A DNA stretch of 64,000 bases, from assembly GCF_003144395.1 (NCBI RefSeq), contig NZ_PENZ01000045.1, forward strand, positions 249,220-313,219. The letters are read 5' to 3'. This document shows, piece after piece, positions 1 to 11,416 of the stretch (position 1 is the stretch's first letter; each line of letters opens with the position of its first letter). Below the pieces are notes generated by a model. It worked only from the letters and a program-made list of their open reading frames with translations, did not search any database and had not been told where the DNA came from. The DNA is from Proteus faecis. Its GTDB lineage: Bacteria; Pseudomonadota; Gammaproteobacteria; Enterobacterales; Enterobacteriaceae. The translations under genes were made by a program, and so were the position numbers.

Positions 1-615
1 CAGTTACAAGCAATCTGTACTATGGGAATTAACTTATTCCGCGTATTGATGACTTATTTAAAACCAGTATTACCTTCACTAACAGAGCGTTCAGAAGCCT
101 TTTTACAAACTCAATTAACATGGGATGCGCTTGAAAAACCGCTGTTAGGCCAAGAGATCACTAAATTCAAAGCGCTGTTTAATCGCATTGAAATGGATAA
201 AGCCAATGCCATGGTTGAAGCATCAAAAAGTACCATTGCGCCAGTAAAAGAAATAACAGGCCCATTAGCAGATTCGCCGATTCAAGAAACCATCAACTTT
301 GATGATTTTGCGAAAATCGATATGCGTATTGCTGAAATTAAACAAGCAGATTTAGTTGAAGGTTCAGACAAACTGCTGAAATTAATTCTGGACTTAGGTG
401 GCGAAACTCGCCAAGTATTCTCAGGTATTCGTACTGCATACCCTGATCCTAAGGTGTTAGAAGGTCGCTTAACGGTAATGGTGGCAAACTTAGCTCCTCG
501 TAAAATGCGTTTTGGTATTTCAGAAGGCATGGTAATGGCAGCAGGTCCTGGCGATAAAGATATCTTCTTACTCAGCCCAGATTCTGGTGCAAAACCGGGT
601 CAGCAAGTGAAATAA
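1..615 (+). CDS. metG: Methionyl-tRNA synthetase, C-terminal part (5' end outside window)
   Basis: The frame is open from base 1, so this is the last 204 residues of a longer gene. The first part is the end of the helical anticodon-binding region. Roughly residues 100-204 form the EMAP/Trbp111-like OB-fold tRNA-binding domain that dimerises bacterial MetRS ([14 protein letters not shown] and the [21 protein letters not shown] stretch are typical). The full enzyme charges tRNA-Met with methionine in the cytoplasm. The catalytic HIGH and KMSKS motifs lie upstream of the window. A strong hairpin terminator follows at once. Identity is secure from the C-terminal domain and its E. coli-like sequence. 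Confidence 0.95.
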   Translation, partial: QLQAICTMGINLFRVLMTYLKPVLPSLTERSEAFLQTQLTWDALEKPLLGQEITKFKALFNRIEMDKANAMVEASKSTIAPVKEITGPLADSPIQETINFDDFAKIDMRIAEIKQADLVEGSDKLLKLILDLGGETRQVFSGIRTAYPDPKVLEGRLTVMVANLAPRKMRFGISEGMVMAAGPGDKDIFLLSPDSGAKPGQQVK

Positions 616-646
616 CAACTAAAATTCATTTACAAAATAAATGAAT

Positions 647-679
647 GGCGGGGTTCTATTAGAGCCCCGCCTTTTTTTT
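647..679 (+). terminator. Rho-independent terminator after metG
   Basis: GGCGGGG (647-653) pairs with CCCCGCC (665-671), followed by eight T residues. It lies 32 bases after the metG stop. A second short inverted repeat (ATTCATT/AATGAAT) sits just before it at 624-646. Confidence 0.93.
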
Positions 680-749
680 ATTGTGATCCATAGCACACTT
701 TCAAAATCGGTGTATGATAATTCTGTTAGTTGATTTGGGACACTTACTT

Positions 750-1223
750 ATGAAATCTAAACGGGCACGATTGCAGATTACGCTTTGGCATTATCTACGA
801 TCTTTTTTGGTACTTTATCTTTGTCTCTTCGCTGGTAATCTTATTTCAGCCCTTCTACCCTTCGCGGTTCCAGGCAGTATTGTTGGCTTACTAATTCTTT
901 TTGGTTTACTGGCTTTTCAGCTTATCCCTGTGCGTTGGGTTAAACCTGGTGCAAATATCCTCTTAAAAAACATGTCATTACTCTTTATCCCCATCGGGGT
1001 TGGTGTAATGAACTATTATGATTTGTTAAGTCAGCAACTTTTTCCCATCGTTTTAGCCTGCGTCGTGAGTACCTTTGGTGTTATGGCACTCGTTGCCTAT
1101 TGCTCACACTATGTTCATCGCGAGCGCGTTATCGTGGGTTCGAAACCAGACCAAGTTGAAGATATTGTTGAAACAAAAGAGAAAGACGATGATAAAGCGT
1201 TAAGTGAGAAGAAAAAATGTTAG
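750..1223 (+). CDS. yohJ: CidA/LrgA-family inner-membrane protein YohJ
   Basis: Holin-like membrane protein of the CidA/LrgA (UPF0299) family, 157 residues from the ATG at 750; an upstream in-frame ATG at 714 would add an unlikely leader. Four hydrophobic segments are visible, including LVLYLCLFAGNLISALLP, PGSIVGLLILFGLLAF and LLFIPIGVGVMNYYDLL. It is about 25 residues longer than E. coli YohJ because of a charged Lys/Glu/Asp tail after residue 130. The stop overlaps yohK by 7 bases, so the two are co-translated. Family members act with an LrgB partner; in E. coli and Staphylococcus relatives they are linked to murein hydrolase control or to small-molecule transport, and the exact role here is not known. 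Confidence 0.9.
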   Translation: MKSKRARLQITLWHYLRSFLVLYLCLFAGNLISALLPFAVPGSIVGLLILFGLLAFQLIPVRWVKPGANILLKNMSLLFIPIGVGVMNYYDLLSQQLFPIVLACVVSTFGVMALVAYCSHYVHRERVIVGSKPDQVEDIVETKEKDDDKALSEKKKC

Positions 1224-1921
1224 CCATATTAATGAATATTTGGTGGTCACTTCCTTTAAGTATTTTTATTTTTTACTTAGCTCGTAAGCTTGCAGCCCGA
1301 TTTAAATTGCCTATTTTAAATCCTCTGCTAATTGCTATTGTGGTAATTATACCTATTTTGTTAATAGCCAAAGTGCCTTACGAAAATTATTTCGCAGGTA
1401 GTCGAGTTTTAAATGACTTACTGCAACCCGCCGTTGTCGCTTTAGCTATACCACTTTATCAGCAATTACACCAAATTCGTGCACAGTGGAAATCATTAAT
1501 CAGTATTTGCTTTATTGGTAGTATTGCTGCGATGGCCAGTGGCACAGCCATTGCATTATGGGCTGGTGCAACACCTGAAATTGCCGCATCAATCTTACCT
1601 AAATCAGTGACAACGCCAATTGCAATGGCTGTCGCAGACTCCATAGGTGGTATTCCTGCAATCAGTGCTGCATGTGTTATTGCAGTAGGTATTTTAGGTG
1701 CCATTTTTGGTCATACATTATTTAAGCTACTGCGTATTCCTACTCACGCCTCTCGTGGTTTGGCTATGGGAACCGTATCTCACGCAGTGGGAACAGCACG
1801 AGCTGCAGAAATCGATTATATTGAGGGGGCTTACAGCTCATTGGCCTTAATGACTTGCGGGATTATTACTTCCCTTACTGCGCCATTTATCTTCCCTATT
1901 ATTTTACATCTCTATAGTTGA
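1217..1921 (+). CDS. yohK: LrgB-family membrane protein YohK
   Basis: Partner of YohJ, 234 residues, polytopic inner-membrane protein of the LrgB/CidB family. Conserved stretches are visible: LLQPAVVALAIPLYQQ, LPKSVTTPIAMAVADSIGGIP and the glycine-rich MGTVSHAVGTARA loop characteristic of LrgB. It overlaps the end of yohJ, consistent with a two-gene operon yohJ-yohK directly upstream of cdd, as in E. coli. Plant and Bacillus relatives transport glycolate/glycerate or pyruvate; whether this pair does so cannot be read from sequence. Confidence 0.92.
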   Translation: MLAILMNIWWSLPLSIFIFYLARKLAARFKLPILNPLLIAIVVIIPILLIAKVPYENYFAGSRVLNDLLQPAVVALAIPLYQQLHQIRAQWKSLISICFIGSIAAMASGTAIALWAGATPEIAASILPKSVTTPIAMAVADSIGGIPAISAACVIAVGILGAIFGHTLFKLLRIPTHASRGLAMGTVSHAVGTARAAEIDYIEGAYSSLALMTCGIITSLTAPFIFPIILHLYS

Positions 1922-1944
1922 TATCTTTCTTACCCTCTATTCTT

Positions 1945-1980
1945 AAATCCCCGATTTAATTAAATTTATTTCGGGGATTT
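1945..1980. terminator. Inverted repeat / probable terminator after yohK
   Basis: AAATCCCCGA (1945-1954) pairs with TCGGGGATTT (1971-1980). No long T-run follows, so termination may be inefficient and the call is moderate. Confidence 0.6.
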
Positions 1981-2041
1981 CACTATAAATTTGAGATATA
2001 TCTCTCAATTAATGAATTTGTTGCAATTGTTTCATTGAAAA

Positions 2042-2057
2042 CATGACTTTTATCACA
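2042..2057 (+). promoter_or_regulatory. Possible CRP site upstream of cdd
   Basis: CATGA-N6-TCACA matches the CRP consensus TGTGA-N6-TCACA perfectly in the right half and at 3 of 5 positions in the left. E. coli cdd is controlled by CRP and CytR, so the location is apt. Pattern match only. Confidence 0.4.
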
Positions 2058-2120
2058 TATAAGAGTGAGTAAAGATGCCTAGAATCTTACAATACAGAAA
2101 GATTAATGGGAGACTCATGT

Positions 2121-3005
2121 ATGCATACTCGTTTTCAGGCAGTTTGGTCAGATTTATCCCCTCAGTTGCAACAAGCGCTTGCTCCTTATCTTGAGCAGGA
2201 TGAATTCCCTGCAATGTTTACGGCAGAGCAGGTCAATGCCATAAAAACTCAGTTACAATGTAATGATGATGCCTTAGCCCTCGCACTTTTACCGGTTGCT
2301 GCTGCTTGTGCTGTTGCACCAATCTCTAATTTTAAAGTCGGTGCGGTTGCACGTGGTGAGAGTGGTAATCTCTACTTCGGTGCCAATATGGAATTTGCTG
2401 GCGCCCCACTACAACAGACTGTTCACGCTGAACAAAGTGCTGTAACTCATGCTTGGTTACGTGGTGAGTCTCGCTTAATTTCAGTCACCGTTAACTATAC
2501 ACCTTGTGGTCATTGTCGCCAGTTTATGAACGAATTGAACAGTGGCACCCATATTCAAATTCAGTTACCGGGTAGAAAAATGGCAACATTGGGTGATTAT
2601 TTACCTGATAGCTTTGGCCCAAAAGATCTTAATATCACCTCTTTATTAATGGACAAAGTTAATCACGGTTACAAAATTGATAACCCTAGTGAGTTAGCGC
2701 AACAGGCGCTACAAGCGACTAATCGTAGCCACGCACCTTATAGTGAGTCGCACAGTGGTATTGCTGTGCAAATGAAAAGTGGCAAAATTTTCCAAGGTAG
2801 CTACGCAGAAAATGCTGCATTTAACCCAAGTCTTCCGCCATTACAAGCCGCATTGATTTTATTAAATATGGCAGGTGAGAGTGTGATGGATATTGAATCG
2901 GCTGTCTTAATTGAAAAAGCAGAAGCCATTTTAACGCAATGGGATGCAACTCAAGCCACATTAATGGCTTTAGGTTGTCGCCAGATGCAACGCATCACTT
3001 TGTAA
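2121..3005 (+). CDS. cdd: Cytidine deaminase
   Basis: Hydrolytically deaminates cytidine and deoxycytidine to uridine and deoxyuridine in pyrimidine salvage. From the ATG at 2121 the protein is 294 residues, the same as E. coli Cdd, and begins MHTRFQ like it; the in-frame ATG at 2106 only adds five residues. The zinc site is visible as HAEQSA (catalytic Glu) and PCGHCRQF (two Cys ligands) in the N-terminal core domain. The C-terminal half (about 190-294) is the degenerate second deaminase domain of the dimeric enterobacterial type. Monocistronic, with a possible CRP site upstream. Confidence 0.97.
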   Translation: MHTRFQAVWSDLSPQLQQALAPYLEQDEFPAMFTAEQVNAIKTQLQCNDDALALALLPVAAACAVAPISNFKVGAVARGESGNLYFGANMEFAGAPLQQTVHAEQSAVTHAWLRGESRLISVTVNYTPCGHCRQFMNELNSGTHIQIQLPGRKMATLGDYLPDSFGPKDLNITSLLMDKVNHGYKIDNPSELAQQALQATNRSHAPYSESHSGIAVQMKSGKIFQGSYAENAAFNPSLPPLQAALILLNMAGESVMDIESAVLIEKAEAILTQWDATQATLMALGCRQMQRITL

Positions 3006-3043
3006 AAAATTTTAACTTATTCCTCTAAAAATCGCTCCTAAAA

Positions 3044-3074
3044 AAGCATCAGCATGTAAATTTTGCTGATGCTT
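3044..3074. terminator. Perfect 11-bp hairpin downstream of cdd
   Basis: AAGCATCAGCA (3044-3054) and TGCTGATGCTT (3064-3074) form a perfect stem with a 9-base loop. The T-run is on the minus-strand side (A-run 3038-3045), not on the cdd side, so it may be a weak cdd terminator or a bidirectional element. Confidence 0.5.
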
Positions 3075-3218
3075 ACCAGAAAAAGTTGTAACAACTGTAT
3101 CTATCTCTCATTTCTAAGCATAAAAATCATAAAAAAATAACATAAGCTGTACATATTTTTATTATTTTGTAGGATCTACAATTGTCATGTGACTAACTGC
3201 CTTACAAGAGTATTTTTC

Positions 3219-4916
3219 ATGGAACTGGAACACGAAAGTAAACGCCCTCTCTACATCCCGTATGCAGGCCCAATCCTGCTTGAATTTCCCCTGTTAAATA
3301 AAGGTAGTGCTTTCAGCGAAGAAGAACGCAGCACCTTTAACTTACATGGTTTACTGCCAGAAGCAGTTGAAACCATCGAAGAGCAGGTTGAACGCGCTTA
3401 TCGCCAATATCTTGATTTCAAAAACGATAACGATAAACATATTTACCTCCGAAATATCCAAGATACCAATGAAACCCTGTTTTACCGTCTATTGGAATCT
3501 CACCTCACTGAAATGATGCCAATCATTTATACGCCAACAGTGGGTGAAGCTTGTGAACATTTCTCTGATATTTATCGTCGAGCTCGCGGTTTATTTATCT
3601 CTTACCCTAACCGTGCCAATATCGACGATATGCTACAAAACGCCACGAAACAGAACGTCAAAGTCATTGTTGTAACAGATGGCGAACGTATTCTCGGTTT
3701 AGGTGACCAAGGTATCGGTGGTATGGGTATACCTATCGGTAAACTCTCTTTATATACCGCGTGTGGTGGTATTAGCCCAGCGTACACACTGCCTGTTGTA
3801 CTTGATGTTGGTACTAACAACCCACAACGTTTAAATGATCCTCTGTATATGGGATGGCGTCATCCTCGCATTACAGGTGATGAATACAACGAATTTGTTG
3901 ATGAGTTTATCCAAGCAGTTAAACGTCGCTGGCCAAATGTTTTATTACAATTTGAAGATTTCGCACAAAAAAATGCGATGCCTTTATTAAACCGTTATCG
4001 TGATGAACTATGTTGCTTTAACGATGATATTCAAGGTACAGCATCGGTCACTTTAGGTAGCCTAATTGCAGCAAGTCGTGCTGCTGGTCGCCAGTTAAAA
4101 GACCAAACAGTCACTTTCTTAGGTGCTGGTTCTGCAGGTTGTGGTATTGCTGAGCAAATCATTGCCCAAATGAAATCTGAAGGTTTAAGTGATGAGCAAG
4201 CGCGTGAACGTATCTTTATGGTTGACCGTTTCGGCTTATTAACAGACAAACTGCCAAATTTACTGGATTTCCAAAGCAAACTTATCCAAAAAAGCGAAAC
4301 CATTGCTAATTGGGAAACCGCAAGTGATGCAATTTCACTGCTAGAAGTGGTTAAGAATGCAAAACCAACTATTTTGATTGGTGTTTCAGGACAAGCAGGT
4401 TTATTCACTGAAGAAATTATTCGTGAAATGCACAAACACTGTGAACGTCCTATCGTAATGCCATTATCTAACCCAACGTCTCGTGTAGAAGCGCGTCCTG
4501 AAGATATTATCAACTGGACTGATGGACAAGCTTTAGTGGCCACAGGCAGCCCATTTGCCCCCGTTAAATACAAAGATAAAGAGTATCCAATTGCACAATG
4601 TAACAACTCTTATATCTTCCCAGGTATTGGGTTAGGTGTTATCGCATGTGGTGCGAAGCGTGTTACTGATGCCATGTTAATGGTTGCAAGCCGCGCATTA
4701 GCAGATTGCTCGCCAATGGCAAAAGAAGGTGATGGTTCTCTGTTACCTTTACTGGCTAATATTCAACAAGTTTCGCGCTACATCGCAAAACAAGTTGCCA
4801 AACAAGCACAAGTACAAGGTGTTGCTACTGTTACGTCTGATTCAGCATTAGAAGAAGCGATTGAACGTAACTATTGGGCACCAGAGTACCGTATTTACAA
4901 AAGAACCTCGTTCTAG
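3219..4916 (+). CDS. maeA: NAD-dependent malic enzyme (malate dehydrogenase, oxaloacetate-decarboxylating)
   Basis: Oxidatively decarboxylates L-malate to pyruvate with NAD+, feeding C4 acids back to pyruvate. From the ATG at 3219 it has 565 residues, the length of E. coli MaeA (SfcA). The malic signature is clear: [15 protein letters not shown] (substrate Tyr), [26 protein letters not shown] (catalytic region with Lys), FNDDIQGTA (metal ligands), a Rossmann [13 protein letters not shown] loop, and [12 protein letters not shown] longer in-frame start at 3189 is not supported by the family length. A terminator follows. In E. coli maeA lies elsewhere, so its position between cdd and sanA is a rearrangement. 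Confidence 0.96.
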   Translation: MELEHESKRPLYIPYAGPILLEFPLLNKGSAFSEEERSTFNLHGLLPEAVETIEEQVERAYRQYLDFKNDNDKHIYLRNIQDTNETLFYRLLESHLTEMMPIIYTPTVGEACEHFSDIYRRARGLFISYPNRANIDDMLQNATKQNVKVIVVTDGERILGLGDQGIGGMGIPIGKLSLYTACGGISPAYTLPVVLDVGTNNPQRLNDPLYMGWRHPRITGDEYNEFVDEFIQAVKRRWPNVLLQFEDFAQKNAMPLLNRYRDELCCFNDDIQGTASVTLGSLIAASRAAGRQLKDQTVTFLGAGSAGCGIAEQIIAQMKSEGLSDEQARERIFMVDRFGLLTDKLPNLLDFQSKLIQKSETIANWETASDAISLLEVVKNAKPTILIGVSGQAGLFTEEIIREMHKHCERPIVMPLSNPTSRVEARPEDIINWTDGQALVATGSPFAPVKYKDKEYPIAQCNNSYIFPGIGLGVIACGAKRVTDAMLMVASRALADCSPMAKEGDGSLLPLLANIQQVSRYIAKQVAKQAQVQGVATVTSDSALEEAIERNYWAPEYRIYKRTSF

Positions 4917-4943
4917 TAGCTTGAAACACTAAGTACCATTCTG

Positions 4944-4979
4944 AAAAGCGCGTCATTACTTAATATGAGGCGCTTTTTT
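4944..4979 (+). terminator. Terminator after maeA
   Basis: AAAAGCGC (4944-4951) pairs with GCGCTTTT (4970-4977), and the T-run continues to 4979. Confidence 0.85.
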
Positions 4980-5047
4980 CTTGCTTCCCTATTCCTGCTC
5001 AAGTAGCCTTAAGCATTATGAAAGTCATTGGTTATTTGCGTCATTAA

Positions 5048-6936
<1,889 letters not shown>

Positions 6937-6950
6937 TTTTATTTAAAATC

Positions 6951-7610
6951 TCAAATATGACGAACAGCGCGCAAAAACTCCTGACGCGTATTTTGACTAG
7001 ATTTAAATAATCCACCTAACGAAGTTGTTGTCGTTGCACTCGTTGCATCACGGATGCCTCGCGCTTTAACACAATAGTGCACCGCATCAATAGAAACAGC
7101 CACATTTTTTGTACCGAGTAACGTTTGTAATGCGATAAGAATTTGCTGTGTTAAACGTTCTTGAACTTGAGGGCGCTGAGCAAAGAATTGCACAATTCGA
7201 TTAATTTTAGATAACCCAATCACTTTATCTTTTGGAATATAAGCCACAATCGCTTTACCATCAATAGTGACAAAATGATGCTCACAAGTACTTGTTAATG
7301 TGATATCTCGCACCGTCACCATTTCATCAACTTGCATTTTATTTTCAATTAGCGTGATTTTTGGGAAGTTGTGGTAATCCAGCCCTGAGAAAATTTCATC
7401 AACATACATTTTAGCAATACGACGAGGTGTTTCAGCTAAACTATCGTCGCTTAAATCCAGATTTAACAGCTTCATCACTTCTGTCATATGATGTTCAATT
7501 TGCTGCTTGCTCTCACTTGGAGAGAGTTGTGGTTCACGAAGAGGCGTTTCCAAACCGCGTTCGACTAACGCAGCGTGCACCCATTGCGCCTCTTTACTTA
7601 ATGATGACAT
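6951..7610 (-). CDS. folE: GTP cyclohydrolase I
   Basis: Converts GTP to 7,8-dihydroneopterin triphosphate, the first step of tetrahydrofolate synthesis. From the internal ATG at 7610 it has 219 residues and begins [20 protein letters not shown], aligning with E. coli FolE from its start; an upstream ATG at 7631 is in frame but adds seven unconserved residues. Zinc ligands are visible in [13 protein letters not shown] (Cys, His) and VHYCVKARG (Cys), with the C-terminal [14 protein letters not shown] motif. yeiB follows 14 bases downstream as in E. coli. Confidence 0.97.
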   Translation of the reverse strand: MSSLSKEAQWVHAALVERGLETPLREPQLSPSESKQQIEHHMTEVMKLLNLDLSDDSLAETPRRIAKMYVDEIFSGLDYHNFPKITLIENKMQVDEMVTVRDITLTSTCEHHFVTIDGKAIVAYIPKDKVIGLSKINRIVQFFAQRPQVQERLTQQILIALQTLLGTKNVAVSIDAVHYCVKARGIRDATSATTTTSLGGLFKSSQNTRQEFLRAVRHI

Positions 7611-7766
7611 TGGACTCTCCGATAAACACATTAATTAAGTAGCTGTTATCGCGCTTAGCAACAACAGCTTACACTTTAGATGACCTCAATCACATTATCC
7701 AGCAATACCGCATTTTTCGTTATGAAATTATTGCATTTTTGTATGGACTATTTTTTGTTTGCTAAG

Positions 7767-8927
7767 CTATTTTTCTTTTAAACACACCAGAAAACCGCCG
7801 ATTATCAATACAATAAAGGCAACATAAAGTGCGGGTTCTAATTTTCCCGTCAATGCCGTTGAAAGTGAAGAAATGACAGGGCCAACTAATTGTCCAATAG
7901 CATAAAAAGTAGTGAGTAAACCCGCCATATAACGCCCATGCTCAGGCGCTAATTCTCTACCTCGTAAAAAAGCCAGCTGTACCGCACACATAAGACCGCC
8001 ACCAATTAAGAAAGCGCCAATCGCAAGCCCTGTTATTGTCGGAAGCCACTCTGCAATCAAAATACCTAATGCTTGTAACCAAAGCGTAATAGCTAAACGT
8101 AACTGCGTATTTAATACATTACGCGTTAAAATAGCGATCCCAATACATAATGCCGCAGAAGCACCGAATACAGGCCAAACAAATTGCGCAATTAGGCTTC
8201 CTGGAAAGCGTTCTGCCGCCATTTGAGAAAGAAATGTTGCGGGTAAAATATAACCAAATCCGGCAAAAGTATAACCCCAAATCAGCTTTTTCATCGCGGG
8301 AGTTAGCGTTAAAGGGGCAACGTTTACTGCTTCTCTACTCATTGACCAAGGCTTAGGAAGATAGTAGCTCACATATAGGGCACAAATAAAAGCAAGAGAA
8401 CCATAAATTAACCATCCCGCCATCGCGCTCATTTGCCATTTCATTATAAACACAGCAAGAATACCGCTAATAAATATACCTGCGCCAGTTCCGGCATAAA
8501 CAGCCACACTTAATGCTGGTCGATTAAGACGAGCCAGTAATTCGTTAGCCCATGAAGCCACTAGCACTAACGTCCAACCACTTGCCCAGCCAATAAAAAA
8601 TCGTGCAATACTATGTGTAAATGCATCATTTAAAAAAGCAGATAGCAGCGTAATTATCACCGCTCCCCAAAGACCAGCCCACAAGCGATATCCCACACCT
8701 TTAACGGCTTTCATCGCATCATAGGAGCCCGCAAGATAACCAAGATAATTAAATGCAGCGACAATACCCGCACTTGTCAGTGTTAATTGATATTCTGCAA
8801 TCATCAACGGCACTTGTGGTGTAAATGTAAAGCGCCCTATTCCCATTGCCACAACTAAAGCAAGAAACCCACTAAAAGCGATATGAAAAGCTTGCGCTGA
8901 ATGACTTTGATGATTTGAAGTATTCAT
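7767..8927 (-). CDS. YbfB/YjiJ-family MFS transporter
   Basis: 386 residues with about twelve hydrophobic segments. The N-terminal motif ALVVAMGIGRFTFTPQVPLM is the diagnostic signature of the YbfB/YjiJ subgroup of the major facilitator superfamily, followed by AFNYLGYLAGSYDA. Acts in the inner membrane; no substrate is known for the subgroup. It is transcribed alone, divergently from moeA across a 200-base AT-rich spacer. Not tied to any neighbouring pathway by sequence. Confidence 0.85.
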   Translation of the reverse strand: MNTSNHQSHSAQAFHIAFSGFLALVVAMGIGRFTFTPQVPLMIAEYQLTLTSAGIVAAFNYLGYLAGSYDAMKAVKGVGYRLWAGLWGAVIITLLSAFLNDAFTHSIARFFIGWASGWTLVLVASWANELLARLNRPALSVAVYAGTGAGIFISGILAVFIMKWQMSAMAGWLIYGSLAFICALYVSYYLPKPWSMSREAVNVAPLTLTPAMKKLIWGYTFAGFGYILPATFLSQMAAERFPGSLIAQFVWPVFGASAALCIGIAILTRNVLNTQLRLAITLWLQALGILIAEWLPTITGLAIGAFLIGGGLMCAVQLAFLRGRELAPEHGRYMAGLLTTFYAIGQLVGPVISSLSTALTGKLEPALYVAFIVLIIGGFLVCLKEK

Positions 8928-9132
8928 GGATATCCACTATTTTATCATTTTAAATATGCTACTCATTAATAGCAGAACAAGTAACATATTACCTCCAACA
9001 CACTAACATTTTCGTAATAATAAGTTTCATTTCTTTCTATTCACAAGATGATCTCTGACATGATGATGTTCATCGTGATAGATTAGTATCATGAAATAAA
9101 AAAGAACATTTTGATAGATCTTGGAGTATATG

Positions 9133-10374
9133 ATGAGTCAATGTCACGTTAGCGGTTTATTATCTCTTGATGAAGCGCTAGAAAAACTACTTGAAAAACC
9201 GCTGGCAATTACCAATACCCTTAACATTCCATTAAATAACGCCGCAGATTATATTCTAAGTGAAGATATTACATCTCCACTGAATGTTCCCCCTTTTGAT
9301 AATTCGGCAATGGATGGTTACGGACTTCGTTACGCTGACTTAGAAGCCCAAGCTCCACTTCCTATTGCAGGTAAATCGTTTGCAGGGATCCCTTTCGAGG
9401 GAGAACTCCCTGTTGGGCAATGTGTACGCATTATGACAGGAGCAATGGTTCCTACTGGTGTTGATACTGTCATTATGCAAGAAGAAGCTGAAGTAACTGA
9501 GCATGGTGTTCGTTTTTTACAGCCGGCAAAAAAAGGCCAGAATATTCGCCGGATTGGTGAAGATATTAAAGAAAACGACATTGTATTACCTGCTGGTACT
9601 AAACTTTCAACCGCGCAATTACCTTTAATTGCCTCTTTAGGTGTAGCAACAGTACACGTTTATCGTCGTTTAAAAGTAGCTGTTTTCTCAACTGGTGATG
9701 AATTACAAACTATCGGTCAGCCATTAAAAGCGGGACAAATTTATGATACTAATCGCTTTGCAGTACGTTTAATGCTAGAAAAACTAGGATGTGAAGTGTT
9801 AGATTTAGGCGTTATTCCTGATTCACCAGAAAAACTGCGTGAAACCTTTAAAAAGGCTGATCAAGAAGCAGATTTAGTGATCAGCAGTGGGGGTGTTTCT
9901 GTGGGCGAGGCCGATTACACCAAACAAATTCTTGATGAAATTGGTGAAATTGGTTTTTGGAAATTAGCGATCAAACCAGGAAAACCTTTTGCTTTTGGTC
10001 GGTTACACAACGCATGGTTCTGCGGTTTACCAGGTAATCCAGTCTCGGCAACGGTGACATTCTACCAATTAGTCCAACCTTTAATCGCTCGTTTGTCAGG
10101 ATTTAGCCATTGGAAAGCACCACAACGTTTCCAAGCTATTGCTCAATCATCATTGAAAAAATCAGTAGGTCGCTTAGATTTTCAACGAGGTATCGCCAGT
10201 ATCAATGCAGATGGCAAATGGCAAGTCGATACTTCAGGACATCAAGGCTCTCATGTTTATAGCTCATTTAGTGTCGCTAACTGCTTTATTGTTTTAGAGC
10301 GTGAACGCGGTAAAGTCGCTGCGGGCGAAACTGTGACTATCGAACTATTTAATTCTCTATTAAAAAGTGAATAG
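9133..10374 (+). CDS. moeA: Molybdopterin molybdenumtransferase MoeA
   Basis: Inserts molybdate into adenylated molybdopterin to form molybdenum cofactor. The chosen ATG at 9133 lies 6 bases after GGAG and gives 413 residues (E. coli 411); an ATG directly before it (9130) and a TTG at 9121 are also in frame. Visible are [12 protein letters not shown] near the N terminus, [20 protein letters not shown], the MoCF_biosynth region [22 protein letters not shown] and [15 protein letters not shown], and [13 protein letters not shown]. moeB starts 5 bases after the stop, so the two form an operon as in E. coli. Confidence 0.97.
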   Translation: MSQCHVSGLLSLDEALEKLLEKPLAITNTLNIPLNNAADYILSEDITSPLNVPPFDNSAMDGYGLRYADLEAQAPLPIAGKSFAGIPFEGELPVGQCVRIMTGAMVPTGVDTVIMQEEAEVTEHGVRFLQPAKKGQNIRRIGEDIKENDIVLPAGTKLSTAQLPLIASLGVATVHVYRRLKVAVFSTGDELQTIGQPLKAGQIYDTNRFAVRLMLEKLGCEVLDLGVIPDSPEKLRETFKKADQEADLVISSGGVSVGEADYTKQILDEIGEIGFWKLAIKPGKPFAFGRLHNAWFCGLPGNPVSATVTFYQLVQPLIARLSGFSHWKAPQRFQAIAQSSLKKSVGRLDFQRGIASINADGKWQVDTSGHQGSHVYSSFSVANCFIVLERERGKVAAGETVTIELFNSLLKSE

Positions 10375-10379
10375 CCTTT

Positions 10380-11147
10380 ATGAGTATTGAATTAACGGAT
10401 GAAGAAACACTACGCTACAATCGCCAGATCGTATTAAGAGGCTTTGATTTTGATGGTCAAGAAGCGCTGAAAAGCGCTTCTGTATTGATTGTTGGCGCAG
10501 GTGGTTTAGGATGTAGTGCCTCGCAATATCTTACAGCCGCAGGTATAGGGAAACTCACATTATTAGATTTTGATACCGTTTCCCTTTCTAATCTGCAACG
10601 CCAAATTCTTCATCGCGACGCCACGATTGGTCAACCTAAAGTACTCTCTGCAAAAGCAACATTAGAAGCAATTAATCCTCATGTCACGATAGAAACCGTT
10701 GATGCATTACTTGAAGATGAAGCTTTATCAGAGCTTATTAGCCACCATAATATGGTTATGGATTGTACTGATAATGTGACAGTGCGTGAACAACTTAATC
10801 GCCTCTGCTTTCAGCAGAAAAAACCGCTCGTTTCTGGTGCTGCTATTCGGATGGAAGGACAAATTAGTGTGTTCACCTATCAAGAAGACGAGCCTTGCTA
10901 TCGCTGTTTAAGTCATCTTTTTGGTGATAATGCATTAAGTTGTGTTGAAGCTGGCGTAATGGCACCCGTAGTAGGTACTATTGGCACATTACAAGCCGTT
11001 GAAGCCATTAAATTACTGACTGGCTACGGTGAAAATTTACATGGTAAAGTATTGATGTTTGATGCAATGAGAATGCAATTTCGCGAATTCAAATTACCTA
11101 AAAATCCACATTGCGAAGTGTGTTCTGCCAATTTACCAGACAACTAA
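10380..11147 (+). CDS. moeB: Molybdopterin-synthase adenylyltransferase MoeB
   Basis: Adenylates the C-terminal Gly-Gly of MoaD, which is encoded further along this window, to allow its thiocarboxylation. 255 residues, E1-like fold: RYNRQIVLRGFDFDGQ at the N terminus, nucleotide-binding loop VLIVGAGGLGCSASQYL, conserved DFDTVSLSNLQRQILH and MDCTDNV, and two zinc CxxC pairs (CYRC near residue 173 and CEVC near 248). Second gene of the moeA-moeB operon. Confidence 0.97.
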   Translation: MSIELTDEETLRYNRQIVLRGFDFDGQEALKSASVLIVGAGGLGCSASQYLTAAGIGKLTLLDFDTVSLSNLQRQILHRDATIGQPKVLSAKATLEAINPHVTIETVDALLEDEALSELISHHNMVMDCTDNVTVREQLNRLCFQQKKPLVSGAAIRMEGQISVFTYQEDEPCYRCLSHLFGDNALSCVEAGVMAPVVGTIGTLQAVEAIKLLTGYGENLHGKVLMFDAMRMQFREFKLPKNPHCEVCSANLPDN

Positions 11148-11416
11148 CCACTTTTTATCCAAGATAAGGTAAGTCTAACCGATTTAAACTTACCTTACTT
11201 TCTCTCAAAAATAGAGGTATTAAACTGTTTTTTACACATTTTAATCCACCTTCTAAGTCGTATTTTTCGTTAAGTCGATGTAACAAGCTTGTAGTATTCA
11301 CTCTGATTTAATTCTACTATGACCGCCCGCGTCAAAACGCAACAGGATGCCCTATAAGCAAAACAATCATTTAAGCACGCATTCTATGTGCTAAAAAAGC
11401 AATACAAGGTAGAAGA

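Noticed and set aside
4031-4606. Minus-strand open frame of 191 codons inside maeA
   Set aside because: It lies wholly opposite a well-conserved enzyme gene, has no recognisable domain and no ribosome binding site; it is a codon-bias shadow.
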